A DNA stretch of 64,000 nt from Agromyces albus (GTDB taxonomy: Bacteria > Actinomycetota > Actinomycetes > Actinomycetales > Microbacteriaceae). The notes under the pieces were generated by a model that saw only the letters and a list, made by a program, of their open reading frames with translations, ran no database searches and had not been told where the DNA came from. Each line of letters begins with the position of its first letter. The first letter of the stretch is position 1. Where the stretch lies: NCBI RefSeq assembly GCF_004134825.1, contig NZ_SDPN01000005.1:62001-126000 (forward strand). The letters run 5' to 3'. The position numbers and the translations under genes are program-made. Below, piece after piece: positions 44,386 through 53,667 of the stretch.

Positions 44386-44505
44386 AGCTCCGGCGCAGTT
44401 GCGCGGAGCTCGGCCCGATTCATCGGGAAGTCTTCGTCACACCTGCGCGGGCCCTTGCTTTCGCAAGACTTCGGTCATGCTCCCCGATTGTGTCAATCGG
44501 CGCGC
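44386..44505 (-). ncRNA. Ribosomal protein L10 leader RNA with attenuator
   Basis: About 120 nt upstream of rplJ. The last element pairs AGCTCCG with CGGAGCT (44386-44410), followed on the minus strand by TTTTTT and another T-rich run, a textbook intrinsic terminator 100 bp before the start codon. Upstream are further stems (CCGATTG...CAATCGG near 44480-44500) and a purine-rich internal loop. This matches the L10 leader, where L10(L12) binding promotes termination. Boundaries are approximate. Confidence 0.62.
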
Positions 44506-44587
44506 ACGAACAACCAGCGGTCTTCGGCTCCGACAAGGCTAACGGATGCCCCGCCCCCTCGCAAATCGACGGCCGCCGCTTGGCGCC

Positions 44588-45304
44588 TCAGCCCTCGTTG
44601 ATGCGGTACCCGATGCTGCGAACGGTCTCGAGCAGGTGGCTCGACTCCGGAGCGGCGGTCTCGAACTTCTTGCGCACGCGGGTGACGAGCACTCGCGTCG
44701 CGGCAATGCTCCCCTCGTCATACGTGGCCAGGGCGCGCGCGAGCTCTTCGACACGCACGACCCGCGGACTGGCCTGCATCAGGCACTGCACGAGCAGGAA
44801 CTCCCTCGGTGTGAGCGTCACGGTCGCTTCGCCGATGGACACCTTGAACGCCTGTGGATCGAGGACGAGGTCGCCGACCCTCAGCGTGCGCGCGGAAGGC
44901 TCCATCCGGATGCCGCAGGCCCGAACCGCCGCGATGAGCTGCTCGGCCCGACACGGGAGGGCGAGGATCGACCGCGCGCCCCGCGCAATGGCCTCGTATG
45001 CGAGGTCGGTGGCGTGCTCGTGCGTCGCGAGTCCGACGATCACGGGCACGTCGCTCCTGGCGGCCATCGCCTCGATGAAGCTGAGGAAGTCGACGTTGAT
45101 CATGTCGGTCGGGGCGACGATCGCCGCCGGCTCAGACGACCGGGCGGCCAGCAGGGCACCGATCGCGTCGCGGTATCCGTGGATCTCGAATCCATGGGTC
45201 TCGAACGAGTCGACCGGATGCCCCGGGGCAGATCGTGACTCGATGAAGAGCACGCGAGCGGGCCAACTGGGCGCGAGAGTGATCTTCGGCGCGTCCTCGT
45301 GCAC
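44588..45304 (-). CDS. OmpR-type winged-helix regulator with degenerate receiver domain
   Basis: 238 residues from a GTG. The C-terminal winged helix is typical: LVLDPQAFKVSIGEATVTLTPREF ... VTRVRKKFETAAPESSHLLETVRSIGYRI (about 144-237). The N-terminal half has a receiver-like length and pattern (RVLFIESR, IVAPTDMINVDFLSFI, ILALPCRAEQLIAAV), but the phospho-accepting Asp (near residue 64) and the conserved Lys (near 117) are missing. It is probably controlled without phosphorylation. No kinase is adjacent. Targets unknown. Confidence 0.82.
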   Translation of the reverse strand: MHEDAPKITLAPSWPARVLFIESRSAPGHPVDSFETHGFEIHGYRDAIGALLAARSSEPAAIVAPTDMINVDFLSFIEAMAARSDVPVIVGLATHEHATDLAYEAIARGARSILALPCRAEQLIAAVRACGIRMEPSARTLRVGDLVLDPQAFKVSIGEATVTLTPREFLLVQCLMQASPRVVRVEELARALATYDEGSIAATRVLVTRVRKKFETAAPESSHLLETVRSIGYRINEG

Positions 45305-45445
45305 GATTGCCTCGCTCAGCCGAATGTTCAGTCGCCGGCGAGCGCCGACCTATCCATAGAAGGACGTCACGATGAACTCGATGTGAACGGCGGCTTTCTG
45401 TTCACCGACGAACGCTCGAGGACTTCGACCGTCGAACCGCGTTAG

Positions 45446-45477
45446 TTGACGAAAGTCCACTATCAACATATAGTTGA
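45446..45477 (+). promoter_or_regulatory. emrB-type exporter promoter with MarR-type operator
   Basis: TTGACG (45446-45451) and TATAGT (45469-45474) are spaced 17 bp, close to the sigma-70 consensus. The dyad TCAAC-ATATA-GTTGA (45463-45477) covers the -10, an arrangement in which the co-encoded MarR protein would block RNA polymerase. Confidence 0.68.
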
Positions 45478-45504
45478 CCATCGTCAATCAATAACGGGAG
45501 TTCC

Positions 45505-47280
45505 ATGGCCAGCACCACGAGCACGCGAACGCGCACGAAGAATCCGGATGTCGCGGCATCCGTCGAGCTCACCGAAAGCGGCATGACGCACCGGCAGGTG
45601 CTCTCCGCACTCTCGGGCCTGCTGCTCGGCATGTTCGTGTCGATGATCGCGACGACGGTGGTCGGCACCTCGCTGCCGCTCATCATCGCCGACCTCGAGG
45701 GCGACCAGGCGTCGTTCACGTGGGTGGTCACGGCGACGCTGCTCGCGACGACGGTGTCGACGCCGATCTGGGGCAAGCTCGCCGACCTCTTCAATCGCAA
45801 GCTGCTGCTGCAGCTCGCGCTCGTGATCTTCGTCGTGGCGTCGGCGATCGCCGGCTTCTCTCAAGACCCGGGCATGCTCATCACGATGCGCGTGTTCCAG
45901 GGCCTCGGCGCCGGCGGCCTCGCCGCGCTCAGCCAGATCGTGATGGCCGACATCATCAGCCCGCGTGAGCGCGGCAGGTACGCGGGCCTCTTCGGAGCGG
46001 TCATGGCCGTGGCGACCGTCGGCGGACCGTTGCTCGGCGGCGTCATCACCGACACGCTCGGCTGGCGGTGGAACTTCTTCGTCGGGCTCCCGATCGCCAT
46101 CGTCGCCCTCGTCCTGCTGCAGCGCACCCTGCACCTGCCGAAGCGCCCGAAGACCAAGGTCTCGATCGACTACCTCGGCATCGTGCTCATCACCGCCGGC
46201 GTCTCGCTGCTGCTGCTCTGGGTGAGCTTCGCGGGGCAGCAGTTCGAGTGGAACTCGCAGCAGAGCTACCTGATGGTCGGCGGCGCCGCCGTGCTGCTGC
46301 TCGCGGCCGTCTTGGTCGAGCTCAAGGCGAAGGAGCCCGTCATCCCGCTCGGGCTCTTCAAGAACCGCACGTTCACGCTCTCGGTCATCGCGAGCCTCTC
46401 GGTGGGCGTCGCGATGTTCGGCACGGCGGTGTTCCTCAGCCAGTACATGCAGCTCGCGCGCGGCGCGACTCCCACCGAGTCGGGCCTGCTCACCATCCCG
46501 ATGATGGCAGGGCTGCTCATCGCCTCCACCGTGGTCGGCGGTCTCATCAGCCGGCGCGGCAAGTGGAAGGCGTACATGATCACCGGCGCCGCGCTCGTCG
46601 TCGCCGGCAGCCTGCTGCTCTCGCGACTGCACTACGACACCGACTTCTGGTACGTGGGCATCTCGATGTTCGTGCTCGGCGCGGGCGTCGGAATGGTGAT
46701 GCAGAACCTCGTGCTCGTCGTGCAGAACACCGCCGAGGTGAAGCACCTCGGCGTCGCCACGAGCGCCGTCACGTTCTTCCGCAGCCTCGGCGGCACGGTC
46801 GGCGTCGCCGTCATGGGCTCCGTGCTCGGCACGATCGTCGCCGAGCAGATCAAGACCGGCGTCGGCACGCTCGAGCCCGAGCAGCAGGCCGTCGCCGCCC
46901 AGACCCTCGGCTCCGGCACCATCCCGACCATCAGCGCGCTGCCCGACTACCTGCGCGTCGTCGTCGAGTCGGCGTACGGCACCGGCGTCGGCAACGTCTT
47001 CCTCGTGGCCGTGCCGCTCGCGATCGTCACGCTCATCGCGGTGATCTTCCTGCCCAACAGCGATCTCGGCACGCTGAGCGCCGTGCAGCGCGCGAAGGCC
47101 GAGGCGCGCCATCACCGCGAGGTCGAGGACGCGGAGGATGCCGCGATCGATGTCGCCACGGCATCCGTCGCCCTCGCTCCGGTCGGCCTCGCGCACCCCG
47201 CCGGCGACCGCGCTGCCGGCAGCGAGCGCGACGGCGCGAACCGCGACGCCGGCCGTTCCGCCGGATCGCGCGACGAATAG
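45505..47280 (+). CDS. MFS multidrug exporter, DHA2 (EmrB/QacA) family
   Basis: 591 residues, 14 predicted membrane segments. TM1 starts near residue 36 (LSALSGLLLGMFVSMIATTV). Conserved motif A is GKLADLFNRKLLLQ and the antiporter motif C is LFGAVMAVATVGGPLLGGVI (Gly/Pro-rich TM5). The C-terminal cytoplasmic tail of about 80 residues is Ala-rich and unusual in length. Co-transcribed with a MarR gene 9 bp downstream; probable inducible drug or phenolic export by proton antiport. Confidence 0.93.
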   Translation: MASTTSTRTRTKNPDVAASVELTESGMTHRQVLSALSGLLLGMFVSMIATTVVGTSLPLIIADLEGDQASFTWVVTATLLATTVSTPIWGKLADLFNRKLLLQLALVIFVVASAIAGFSQDPGMLITMRVFQGLGAGGLAALSQIVMADIISPRERGRYAGLFGAVMAVATVGGPLLGGVITDTLGWRWNFFVGLPIAIVALVLLQRTLHLPKRPKTKVSIDYLGIVLITAGVSLLLLWVSFAGQQFEWNSQQSYLMVGGAAVLLLAAVLVELKAKEPVIPLGLFKNRTFTLSVIASLSVGVAMFGTAVFLSQYMQLARGATPTESGLLTIPMMAGLLIASTVVGGLISRRGKWKAYMITGAALVVAGSLLLSRLHYDTDFWYVGISMFVLGAGVGMVMQNLVLVVQNTAEVKHLGVATSAVTFFRSLGGTVGVAVMGSVLGTIVAEQIKTGVGTLEPEQQAVAAQTLGSGTIPTISALPDYLRVVVESAYGTGVGNVFLVAVPLAIVTLIAVIFLPNSDLGTLSAVQRAKAEARHHREVEDAEDAAIDVATASVALAPVGLAHPAGDRAAGSERDGANRDAGRSAGSRDE

Positions 47281-47289
47281 GATGCCCGC

Positions 47290-47799
47290 ATGACCGCCAC
47301 CGCACCGTCGGCCGCCCGCACGGCCACCGACACCGAGATCGCCGCGGTCGAGGAGCAGCTCCGGCTGCTGTTCGTGCGCGTGCGAGCGGTGTGGAAGGAG
47401 GCCGCGGCCGCGGTGCACCCTGAGCTGCAGCCCGTGGGCTACAAGATCCTCGTCACCGTCGCGCGCCGTGGTCCAATGCAGCCCGGCGCGCTCGCCGACC
47501 ATCTCGTGATCGACAAGAGCGTCGTCAGCCGTCAGATGAAGCACCTCGAGTCCCTCGGTCTCGCCGAGGTGCGCGTCGACCCGGCCGACGGGCGCGCCCG
47601 CATCCTCGAGGCCACACCGGCGGCGGTCGAGACCGTCAGCCAGCGGGGATCGCGGATGCAGCAGCAGCTCTACGCGCAGTTGCGCACGTGGCCCGGGCAC
47701 GACGTCGACGAGCTCGCGCGACTGCTCGGCCGGCTCACGTCAGAGGTCGTCGGGCCCGCCGCGGACTCGCCGCAGGATCGCGCCGACGCGCTGGAGTGA
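47290..47799 (+). CDS. MarR family transcriptional regulator of the exporter
   Basis: 169 residues. Winged helix with MQPGALADHLVIDKSVVSRQ (recognition helix), MKHLESLGLAEVRVDPADGR and the wing RARILEATPAAVE. It starts 9 bp after the exporter stop, so it is in the same transcript and probably represses the promoter at 45446-45477 until a toxic ligand binds. Confidence 0.92.
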   Translation: MTATAPSAARTATDTEIAAVEEQLRLLFVRVRAVWKEAAAAVHPELQPVGYKILVTVARRGPMQPGALADHLVIDKSVVSRQMKHLESLGLAEVRVDPADGRARILEATPAAVETVSQRGSRMQQQLYAQLRTWPGHDVDELARLLGRLTSEVVGPAADSPQDRADALE

Positions 47800-47883
47800 C
47801 CGTGTTCGCGCAGAGGCTCTGATCCGCACCACTCAGCCGGAACACCATCACTCCAGCGCGATGCGAGCGCGAGCCGGCCGGCC

Positions 47884-49434
47884 TCAGCGAGCGGGTTCCG
47901 CCTCCGCGCCGGCCGGGGCGGCGGGCAACCGCACCGTGAAGCGCGTCGAACCGGGCTCGCTCACGACGCCGACGGTGCCGTGGTGCGCCTCGACGACGGC
48001 CCGCACGATCGCGAGGCCGAGCCCGGTGCTGCCCGCAAGCCGCGAGCGCGACGAGTCGCCGCGGGCGAAGCGTTCGAAGAGCGACTCGGCCAGCTGCTGC
48101 GGGATGCCGGGGCCGTTGTCCTCCACCGAGAGTACGACCTCGTCGCCGTCACGATCGAGGGTCGCAACGACCTCGGTGCCCTCGGGCGTGTGGATGCGCG
48201 CGTTCGCGAGCAGGTTCGACACCACCTGGCGCAAGCGCGGCTCGTCGCCCATCACGTGCGGGGCGGCATCCGGCATCCGCACCTCCCAGTCATGATCGGG
48301 GCCGGCTGCCTGCGCGTCGCCGACCGCCTCGCCGACGATGCGGCCGAGGTCGACGGGCTGCGACGCGAGCTCGCGTCCCTCGTCGAGGCGGGCGAGCAGC
48401 AGCAGGTCCTCGACGAGCTCCGTCATGCGCACTGACTCCGACTCGATGCGGCCGATCGCGTGGATCACGTCGGGCGGCAGGTCGCGACCGTGCATCCTCG
48501 TGAGCTCGGCGTAGCCGCGGATCGACGCGAGCGGTGTGCGCAACTCGTGGCTCGCGTCGGCGACGAAGCGGCGCACCTTCTGCTCACTGTGCTCACGGGC
48601 GGTGAGGGCGGATGCCACGTGGCCGAGCATGCGGTTGAACGCCGTGCCGAGCCGGCCGACCTCGGTGACCTCGTCGGCCTCGGCCACACGCTCGGTCAGA
48701 TCGACGTCGCCCCGGTCGAGCGGCAGTTCCGAGACGGCTTTGGCGGTCGCGGTCACGCGGCCCAGAGGCGCGAGCGCCCGGCTCACGACGAGCCATCCGA
48801 CGCCGAGCGCGAGGACGAGGCCAACGGCAGCGACGATCGCGACGGTCCACGCCAGTTGCGCTGTCTGCGTGTTGACGTCGGCCAGTGGCAGCGCGAGCAC
48901 GGTGCGCACTTGAGGATGGGACTCGACGGACAACGCGCGGTACTCGCCGAGCGGGCCTGCGGCGATGGTGTGCGGCTCCCCGTCGGGCGGAACGGACGCG
49001 AGCGCCGCGATCGCAGCACCGCCCGGCTCGAGCAACTCGCCGGTCTCCGAGATGTAGGCGGCGCTGACGGTATCGCCCGCGACGAGCACACCGAGCGTCC
49101 CCACCGGCTGACCGGGCACCTGCAGGAACTCGACCACCGTCGCCCGTGGGTCGGAGGGGAAGCCCGGCGGGGCGGCCTCGGTCGCCCGCGATGCCGTCGC
49201 TCGCAGACTCATGTCGAGACGCTCGACAGAGGAGGTGTGGAAGACAAGTACGGTGGCGATGCCGATGACGGCGCTCACCGCCACCAGGAGCCCCGCGACG
49301 ATCACCAGTAGCCGACGACGGAGGGTCCACGGTCGACGACGGTTCGTGGCATCCGGCACGACCGAAGAGTCGGTCTCGTGCGCTCGCGCCTCGCGTGCCG
49401 AAGCCGCGTACCCGGGTTCGCCCGGGCGCGTCAT
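47884..49434 (-). CDS. Two-component sensor histidine kinase
   Basis: 516 residues. TM1 about 38-60 (LLVIVAGLLVAVSAVIGIATV), an extracytoplasmic sensor of about 130 residues, TM2 about 190-212, HAMP (RALAPLGRVTATAKAVSELP), HisKA with the phospho-His in DASHELRTPLASIRGYAEL, then HATPase with N-box NLLANARIHTPEG, G1 VEDNGPGIP, and G2 STGLGLAIV. Its start overlaps the response regulator stop by 4 bp. The signal is unknown. An FtsX-type exporter operon lies about 2 kb away, a common partner of such systems. Confidence 0.94.
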   Translation of the reverse strand: MTRPGEPGYAASAREARAHETDSSVVPDATNRRRPWTLRRRLLVIVAGLLVAVSAVIGIATVLVFHTSSVERLDMSLRATASRATEAAPPGFPSDPRATVVEFLQVPGQPVGTLGVLVAGDTVSAAYISETGELLEPGGAAIAALASVPPDGEPHTIAAGPLGEYRALSVESHPQVRTVLALPLADVNTQTAQLAWTVAIVAAVGLVLALGVGWLVVSRALAPLGRVTATAKAVSELPLDRGDVDLTERVAEADEVTEVGRLGTAFNRMLGHVASALTAREHSEQKVRRFVADASHELRTPLASIRGYAELTRMHGRDLPPDVIHAIGRIESESVRMTELVEDLLLLARLDEGRELASQPVDLGRIVGEAVGDAQAAGPDHDWEVRMPDAAPHVMGDEPRLRQVVSNLLANARIHTPEGTEVVATLDRDGDEVVLSVEDNGPGIPQQLAESLFERFARGDSSRSRLAGSTGLGLAIVRAVVEAHHGTVGVVSEPGSTRFTVRLPAAPAGAEAEPAR

Positions 49435-50174
49435 CCGGTGGCCTTCAGCATGTAGCCGGCACCGCGAACGGTGTGGATCATGGGCTCGCGGCCCGCGTCG
49501 ATCTTCTTGCGCAGGTAGGAGATGTAGAGCTCGACGACCGACTCCTTGCCGCCGAAGTCGTACGACCAGACCCGGTCGAGGATCTGCGCCTTCGAGAGCA
49601 CACGGCGAGGGTTGCGCATGAGGAACCGCAGCAGCTCGAACTCGGTCGCGGTGAGCTCGATCGGGGTGCCCGCCCGGGCGACCTCGTACGAGTCCTCGTC
49701 GAGCGTGAGGTCGCCGACGGTGAGCACCGGGTCCTTCGCCTGCGCGAGGGTCAGGGTCGAGCGGCGGATGAGGCCGCGCAAGCGCGCCACGACCTCCTCG
49801 AGGCTGAACGGCTTGGTCACGTAGTCGTCGCCGCCCGCCGTGAGCCCGGCGATGCGATCGTCGAGCGAGTCCTTCGCGGTGAGGAAGAGCACGGGGGTCT
49901 CGGTGCCGTCGGCGCGCACCCGCTGCAACACCTCGAGGCCGTCGATGTCGGGGAGCATGATGTCGAGCACGATCGCGTCGGGGCGGAACTCGCGGGCGAC
50001 CTTCACGGCGCTGAACCCGTCGACGGCCGTGCGCACGTCCCAGCCCTCGTAGCGCAGGGCCATCTTCAGCAGCTCGGTGAGCGAGTGCTCGTCGTCGACG
50101 ACGAGCACGCGCACCATCGAGCCGTCGCCCTTCGTGATCGCGGGGGCGCGGTGGGGTGCGGGGGCGTTGCTCAT
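49431..50174 (-). CDS. OmpR/PhoB-family response regulator
   Basis: 247 residues. A full receiver is present: acidic pair in VLVVDDEHS, phospho-Asp in IVLDIMLPD, Thr in LFLTAKD, Lys in VTKPFSLEE. The winged helix follows (LTLDEDSYEVARAGTPIELTATEF ... VVELYISYLRKKIDAG). The start may be the ATG at 50174 or one just before VRVLVVDDE (residue 20). Co-translated with the sensor kinase. Confidence 0.94.
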   Translation of the reverse strand: MSNAPAPHRAPAITKGDGSMVRVLVVDDEHSLTELLKMALRYEGWDVRTAVDGFSAVKVAREFRPDAIVLDIMLPDIDGLEVLQRVRADGTETPVLFLTAKDSLDDRIAGLTAGGDDYVTKPFSLEEVVARLRGLIRRSTLTLAQAKDPVLTVGDLTLDEDSYEVARAGTPIELTATEFELLRFLMRNPRRVLSKAQILDRVWSYDFGGKESVVELYISYLRKKIDAGREPMIHTVRGAGYMLKATG

Positions 50175-50301
50175 GCTTCCAGTATCCGGACGGCGCTATG
50201 CGTTTCCTATGAACCAGATGAGCGGATGCCGCGCGGCGGCGCCGCCGCCGCGCTCGTGGCGCCCGATGACGACGGCTTCATCCGAGGCATCCGTGCGTCG
50301 G

Positions 50302-50307
50302 TACCCT
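50302..50307 (+). promoter_or_regulatory. Possible leaderless -10 of the HAD gene
   Basis: TACCCT at 50302-50307 lies 6 bp before the ATG at 50314, and no ribosome site is present. This suggests a leaderless transcript. No clear -35 is visible. Confidence 0.3.
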
Positions 50308-50313
50308 TGACGG

Positions 50314-51246
50314 ATGATCCGGACGAGTGACTCCCCGCGCCCGCGCACGCAGCCGAACGCACCGGCGCTCGGACTGCTGCTCGACGTCGACGGACCCATC
50401 GCGAGCCCGGTCAGCCGCTCGATCGCGATCCCGACGATCACCCGCGATCTCGTGCGGCTCGCGGCAGCCGGCGTGCCGATCATCTTCAACACGGGTCGCT
50501 CCGAGGCGTTCCTTCGCGAGCAGGTCGTCGGGCCGCTCCTCGAGGCCGGGCTTCCCGAGCACGCGACGGTCTTCGCCGTCTGCGAGAAGGGCGCCGTCTG
50601 GTTCGAGATCACCGCCGCGGGCATGGGCGAGGTACAGGTCGCCGAGGAACTCGCCGTGCCGTCCGCATACGGCCGCGCCATCGAGACACTCGTCGCCGAG
50701 CGCTTCGCGCAGCACGTCTTCTTCGATGAGACGAAGCGCGCGATGGTCTCGGTCGAGCAGCGTACCGAGATCACGAACGAGCAGTACCGTCCCGTGCAGC
50801 GCGAGTTCGACGCGCTCGCGTTCGCCGAGTTCGAGCGGCACGGGCTCGGGGTCACCGACGGCGAGCGTGACGTCGCGGCATCGGACGGGGCGGTCGACTT
50901 CCGTATCGACGCGACGATCATCTCGACCGACATCGAGTCGGTGCTGCTCGGCAAGGATCTCGGCGCGCGGCGGGCGATCGAGTGGCTCGAGCGTCACGGC
51001 ACCCTGCCGATCGCGTGGCGCACCGTGGGCGATTCCCGCACGGACTACGCGATGGCGGACTGGCTGCACGAGCACGGCTTCGACGTCGCGCACGTCGACG
51101 TGCGACCGGCCGACGGCATTCCCGAGAAGCCCTACCCGGTGCTCACCGCCGACGAGCTCATCCACGACGAGGCGGGCGCCGCATTCCTCTCGCGCTGGGT
51201 CGACATGGTCGCCGGGGTCGCAGACCACGACCGCGACGTCGCATAG
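50314..51246 (+). CDS. HAD superfamily hydrolase
   Basis: 310 residues. Motif I LLLDVDGPIASP (nucleophile Asp, about residue 24), motif II in IIFNTGRSEAF (Thr), and motif IV VGDSRTDYAMADWL late in the sequence (about 236). A cap of about 120 residues sits between motifs II and III, Cof-like in layout. It should be a small-molecule phosphatase, perhaps for a sugar phosphate. It is transcribed away from the response regulator. Confidence 0.82.
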   Translation: MIRTSDSPRPRTQPNAPALGLLLDVDGPIASPVSRSIAIPTITRDLVRLAAAGVPIIFNTGRSEAFLREQVVGPLLEAGLPEHATVFAVCEKGAVWFEITAAGMGEVQVAEELAVPSAYGRAIETLVAERFAQHVFFDETKRAMVSVEQRTEITNEQYRPVQREFDALAFAEFERHGLGVTDGERDVAASDGAVDFRIDATIISTDIESVLLGKDLGARRAIEWLERHGTLPIAWRTVGDSRTDYAMADWLHEHGFDVAHVDVRPADGIPEKPYPVLTADELIHDEAGAAFLSRWVDMVAGVADHDRDVA

Positions 51247-51429
51247 CGCACGGTCTTCTCGTCCGACGTCGGCAGGAGCCCGGGCGCCCGCGCCCGTCGG
51301 ATGCCGCGCACACGCCTCCGGAAACGCATAGCGACTCCCGTGGCGCGCCATAGGGCGTGCATAGAGCGGGCTCCTAGCGTCGCGATCGACGCCCCGGCCG
51401 GTGCGTCGCCACCGACCCAGAGGACCATC

Positions 51430-52938
51430 ATGTTCATCACCTACCTCCGGCGCGAGCTCGCCGGGCGGCGCAGGCAGACCGCGATCATCGCGATCGGCAT
51501 GGCGCTCGCGATCGCGCTCGTCATGATCGTGAACTCCGTTTCGAGCGGCGTGCGCGACGCGCAGGCCTCAGTGCTCGAGTCCGTCTACGGCGTGGGTACC
51601 GACCTCACCGTGTCCGAAGAGCCGGCGGCGCCAGGCGAGGGCGAGGCCGCAGGCCCCGGCCGCTTCGAGTTCGGCGCCGACGCCGGCACCACCGAGGGCG
51701 AATCCACCGAAATCAGCCAGTCGCGGCTCACGGCCGGCTTCGGTGCAGCGACGTTCGACCAGTCGGCGCTCGAGACCGCGCAGGACATCGACGGCGTGTC
51801 CGCGGCATCCGCGGCCCTCGCCCTCACGAACATGACGTTCGAGGGCGAGCTGCCCGACTTCGCGCAGCGGGTCGAGGGAGGGCCGAGCGACGAGTTCGTC
51901 GAGGGCGGCGACACTGCCGATGCGCCGACCGGCGGCTTCGACGGGGCGGGCGGCAGCGCCTTCGACGTCAACAGCTTCTCGGTGCTCGGGATCGACCCCG
52001 CGGCCGATGCGGTCGGCCCGCTCTCGTCGGTGGAGCTCGACGAGGGACGTGGGCTCGAGGCATCCGACGCAGGCCAGGCCGTTGCCGTGCTCGACGCGAG
52101 CTATGCCACGAGTGCCGAGCTCGCGGTCGGCGACACGATCGACGTGGGCGGTACCGTCTTCGAGATCGTCGGCACCGTCACCTCGACGTCGGCCGATGCC
52201 GCGACCGCGGCCAACGTGTACATCCCGCTCGACCTCGCGCAGGAGATCGCCGGCCTCGACGGCCAGGTGAGCGACATCTACGTGCAGGCCGAGTCGGCAG
52301 ACCTGATCGACGCCGTGCAGTCCGACCTCGAGGAAGCGCTGCCGGATGCCACGGTGTCGACGCAAGCCGACCTCGCCGCCTCGGTGTCGGGGTCGCTCGC
52401 GACCGCCTCGAGCCTCATCGCGAACCTCGGACTCTGGCTCTCGCTCGCGGTGCTCGCGGCGGCCTTCCTCATCGCGATCCTCTTCACGATCCAGGGCGTC
52501 ACGCGCCGCACTCGAGAGTTCGGCACGCTCAAGGCGATCGGATGGTCGAACCGGCGCATCGTCGGCCAGGTCACGGGCGAGTCGCTCGTGCAGGGACTCA
52601 TCGGCGGGGCGGCGGGTCTCGCGCTCGGCCTCGCGGGCATCTGGGTCGTGAACCTCATCGCCCCGACACTCGGCGGCAGCGCCGGTGACGGTGCACAGCC
52701 CGGGGGCGTCCTCGCAGCAGGGCCGCAGGGCGGCGACGGCGCGACCACCGGCGGGCCGTTCGGCGGGCGCGTCGACACCGCGGCCGCCACCGAGGTCGTC
52801 CTGAACGCACCCGTGACCGTGAGCGTCATCGTGATCGCGATCGGGCTCGCCGTGCTCGGCGGACTGCTCGCCGGCGCCATCGGCGGATGGCGCGCCGCCC
52901 GTCTCCGCCCGGCCGAGGCGCTCCGCAGTGTCGCTTGA
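51430..52938 (+). CDS. FtsX/MacB-type ABC transporter permease
   Basis: 502 residues from the ATG at 51430 (AGAGGA site). TM1 is near residues 17-38 (TAIIAIGMALAIALVMIVNS). It is followed by a large extracytoplasmic domain of about 300 residues rich in Asp, Glu and Gly. Three TM segments in the last 150 residues contain the FtsX core (ILFTIQGVTRRTREFGTLKAIGWSN). Such permeases pass mechanical signals or export peptides and lipoproteins. Its ATPase follows 31 bp on. Confidence 0.9.
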   Translation: MFITYLRRELAGRRRQTAIIAIGMALAIALVMIVNSVSSGVRDAQASVLESVYGVGTDLTVSEEPAAPGEGEAAGPGRFEFGADAGTTEGESTEISQSRLTAGFGAATFDQSALETAQDIDGVSAASAALALTNMTFEGELPDFAQRVEGGPSDEFVEGGDTADAPTGGFDGAGGSAFDVNSFSVLGIDPAADAVGPLSSVELDEGRGLEASDAGQAVAVLDASYATSAELAVGDTIDVGGTVFEIVGTVTSTSADAATAANVYIPLDLAQEIAGLDGQVSDIYVQAESADLIDAVQSDLEEALPDATVSTQADLAASVSGSLATASSLIANLGLWLSLAVLAAAFLIAILFTIQGVTRRTREFGTLKAIGWSNRRIVGQVTGESLVQGLIGGAAGLALGLAGIWVVNLIAPTLGGSAGDGAQPGGVLAAGPQGGDGATTGGPFGGRVDTAAATEVVLNAPVTVSVIVIAIGLAVLGGLLAGAIGGWRAARLRPAEALRSVA

Positions 52939-52969
52939 AACCCCCACCGACTTCTCGAGAGGAACCACC

Positions 52970-53638
52970 ATGTACACGCTCGAACACGTCTCGAAGACCT
53001 ACACGCAATCGAAGCGGCGCGTCGACGCGCTGAAGGACGTGACCCTCACGATCCCGTCGGGCCAGCTCGTCGCGATCCAGGGCCCAACCGGCGGCGGCAA
53101 GTCGACGCTCCTGCAGATGCTCGGCGCGCTCGACCGGCCGAGCACCGGGAGCATCATGCTCGGTCAGTCGGAGCTCTCGCACCTGCCCGACCGCAAGCTC
53201 GGCGGCATCCGTGCCAAGGAGATCGGCTTCGTCTTCCAGGGCTTCAACCTCATCCCCACACTCACCGCCCAGGAGAACGTCGAGACCGCGCTCGAGCCGC
53301 TCGGCGTGAGCGGGGAGGAGCGGCGGCGACGCGCCCTCGAGGCGCTCGCCTCGGTGAGCCTCGCCGATCGCGCGAGCCACGTGCCCGGCGAGCTCTCGGG
53401 CGGGCAGCAGCAGCGGGTCGCGATCGCACGTGCGCTCGTGAAGGAACCCGAGGTGCTGCTCGCCGACGAGCCCACCGGCAACCTCGACGAGGAGACCCGT
53501 GACGAGATCATGGACCTGCTCGAGGGGCTCTGGCGCGACCGGGGTCTCACGCTCGTGATCGTGACGCACGATTCCGCGATCGCGAAGCGGGCCGAGCGAC
53601 GGCTGCACATCAAGAACGGCACGGTGTCCGAGCGCTGA
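52970..53638 (+). CDS. ABC transporter ATP-binding protein (LolD/MacB type)
   Basis: 222 residues from the ATG at 52970 (GAGAGG site). Walker A GPTGGGKST, Q-loop IGFVFQGFNLIPTLTAQENV, signature LSGGQQQRVAIARALV, Walker B VLLADEPTGNLD, and H-loop VIVTHDSAIAKRAER. It is the motor for the adjacent FtsX-type permease. Single-cassette length fits. Confidence 0.95.
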   Translation: MYTLEHVSKTYTQSKRRVDALKDVTLTIPSGQLVAIQGPTGGGKSTLLQMLGALDRPSTGSIMLGQSELSHLPDRKLGGIRAKEIGFVFQGFNLIPTLTAQENVETALEPLGVSGEERRRRALEALASVSLADRASHVPGELSGGQQQRVAIARALVKEPEVLLADEPTGNLDEETRDEIMDLLEGLWRDRGLTLVIVTHDSAIAKRAERRLHIKNGTVSER

Positions 53639-53667
53639 GCCGGCTCGCTGTTCATTGCCGCAGAAGC

